Of a stretch of DNA of 8,474 nucleotides, positions 8,175-8,474 are shown piece by piece. The translations under genes and the position numbers were made by a program. The stretch's first letter is position 1. Each line of letters opens with the position of its first letter. The notes beneath the pieces are model-generated. The model worked only from the letters and a program-made list of their open reading frames with translations, was not told the DNA's origin and searched no databases. Source of the stretch: Deltaproteobacteria bacterium (GTDB lineage Bacteria; Myxococcota_A; JAADFL01); contig JAADFL010000028.1 of the NCBI GenBank assembly GCA_013152945.1, positions 1 to 8,474 on the forward strand. Direction: 5' to 3'.

Positions 8175-8180
8175 CTCCTC
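8175..8180 (-). promoter_or_regulatory. Shine-Dalgarno site deciding the valS start
   Basis: GAGGAG on the minus strand lies six bases before the ATG at 8168. The in-frame ATG codons further upstream (8210 and 8315) have no comparable site. The protein starting at 8168 soon enters the family-typical YDPKQTEDRIYSFW segment. Confidence 0.8.
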
Positions 8181-8258
8181 TTTTATGCTTTGCCCGGATT
8201 TCTCTTTCATGCTTTCGCCGGTCCGCACGATAGAGCGAAAAATCCGGTCTTGACAGGG

Positions 8259-8272
8259 GCGATAAGTATCGC
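8259..8272. repeat. Perfect 14-base inverted repeat upstream of valS
   Basis: GCGATA and TATCGC are exact reverse complements separated by AG. The element lies 90-104 bases upstream of the valS start and overlaps the possible -10 box. It could be an operator half-site pair or a small hairpin. No T-run follows closely on either strand, so it is not a terminator. Confidence 0.45.
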
Positions 8273-8291
8273 AAGCCGTGGTTACGGTCAA
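8265..8291 (-). promoter_or_regulatory. Possible valS promoter
   Basis: On the minus strand TTGACC (8286-8291) matches the -35 consensus at five of six positions. GATACT (8265-8270) matches the -10 at four of six. The spacer is 15 bases, shorter than the preferred 17, which weakens the call. The -10 falls inside a perfect inverted repeat (8259-8272). Confidence 0.28.
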
Positions 8292-8474
8292 GGAGCGACT
8301 GCTGCCGTGAAACAAAGTAAATTGCTTTTAGTGACATGGTAATGTTACAGTATCAGGCCAAATGAAGGGTTTGCGGCATTGATCGGGTTGATTACTTGGT
8401 CATGATGATGCGGAGAGGAAGTTGTCTTTAGGCGAATATGACAAGCAGAGATTGTCCATTGCCGGCCGTAATAT
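8292..8474. other. Upstream edge region without a supported gene
   Basis: No gene could be supported between the valS control region and the window end. On the minus strand all three frames run in from the right edge and stop after about 14, 24 and 42 codons, so the tail of a gene beyond the window is possible but cannot be told from chance. On the plus strand an ATG at 8438 stays open to the edge (12 full codons) but has no good ribosome site. No T-box-like leader for valS was seen. Confidence 0.5.

Noticed and set aside
8169-8315. An N-terminal extension of 49 residues on ValS
   Set aside because: A strong GAGGAG site precedes the ATG at 8168. The extension has no ValS similarity that I can see and overlaps the likely promoter region.
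8169-8474. A T-box leader controlling valS
   Set aside because: I found no conserved T-box sequence or antiterminator/terminator pair on the minus strand upstream of valS.

Overview
The window carries five protein-coding genes in two blocks that converge on a short intergenic region, and it looks like ordinary chromosomal DNA. I see no mobile element, CRISPR array, rRNA or tRNA. A probable lipoprotein signal and two Sec-exported proteins of an envelope-type family suggest a Gram-negative (diderm) bacterium of medium GC content. I cannot name the lineage from sequence alone. Some ValS motif variants (an 'LQTALS' motif and a 'TDRGIIALWVARM' motif) differ from the proteobacterial and Thermus forms I remember, and are only a weak hint towards a deeper-branching group.

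Left block, plus strand (50-1357): a small probable lipoprotein of unknown function, then after 51 bases folE, GTP cyclohydrolase I, the entry enzyme for pteridine/folate synthesis. The spacing allows co-transcription. A candidate terminator follows folE in the 195-base convergent gap (1358-1552), which also holds an AT-rich hairpin that could end transcription from the other side.

Right block, minus strand, in transcription order: valS (valyl-tRNA synthetase; start best placed at 8168), a 175-base gap with a possible promoter, then two tandem paralogs of the DUF4140/DUF4139 family (often labelled 'mucoidy inhibitor MuiA family'). These two are 12 bases apart and almost certainly form one transcription unit. 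The first (684 residues) has a central region about 144 residues longer than the second (about 544 residues).

The housekeeping genes (folE, valS) are confident. The least understood parts are the paired DUF4139 proteins and the lipoprotein. I found no clear evidence for a new defence, mobile or regulatory system. The strongest leads are the asymmetric DUF4139 pair and a perfect inverted repeat over a possible valS promoter.
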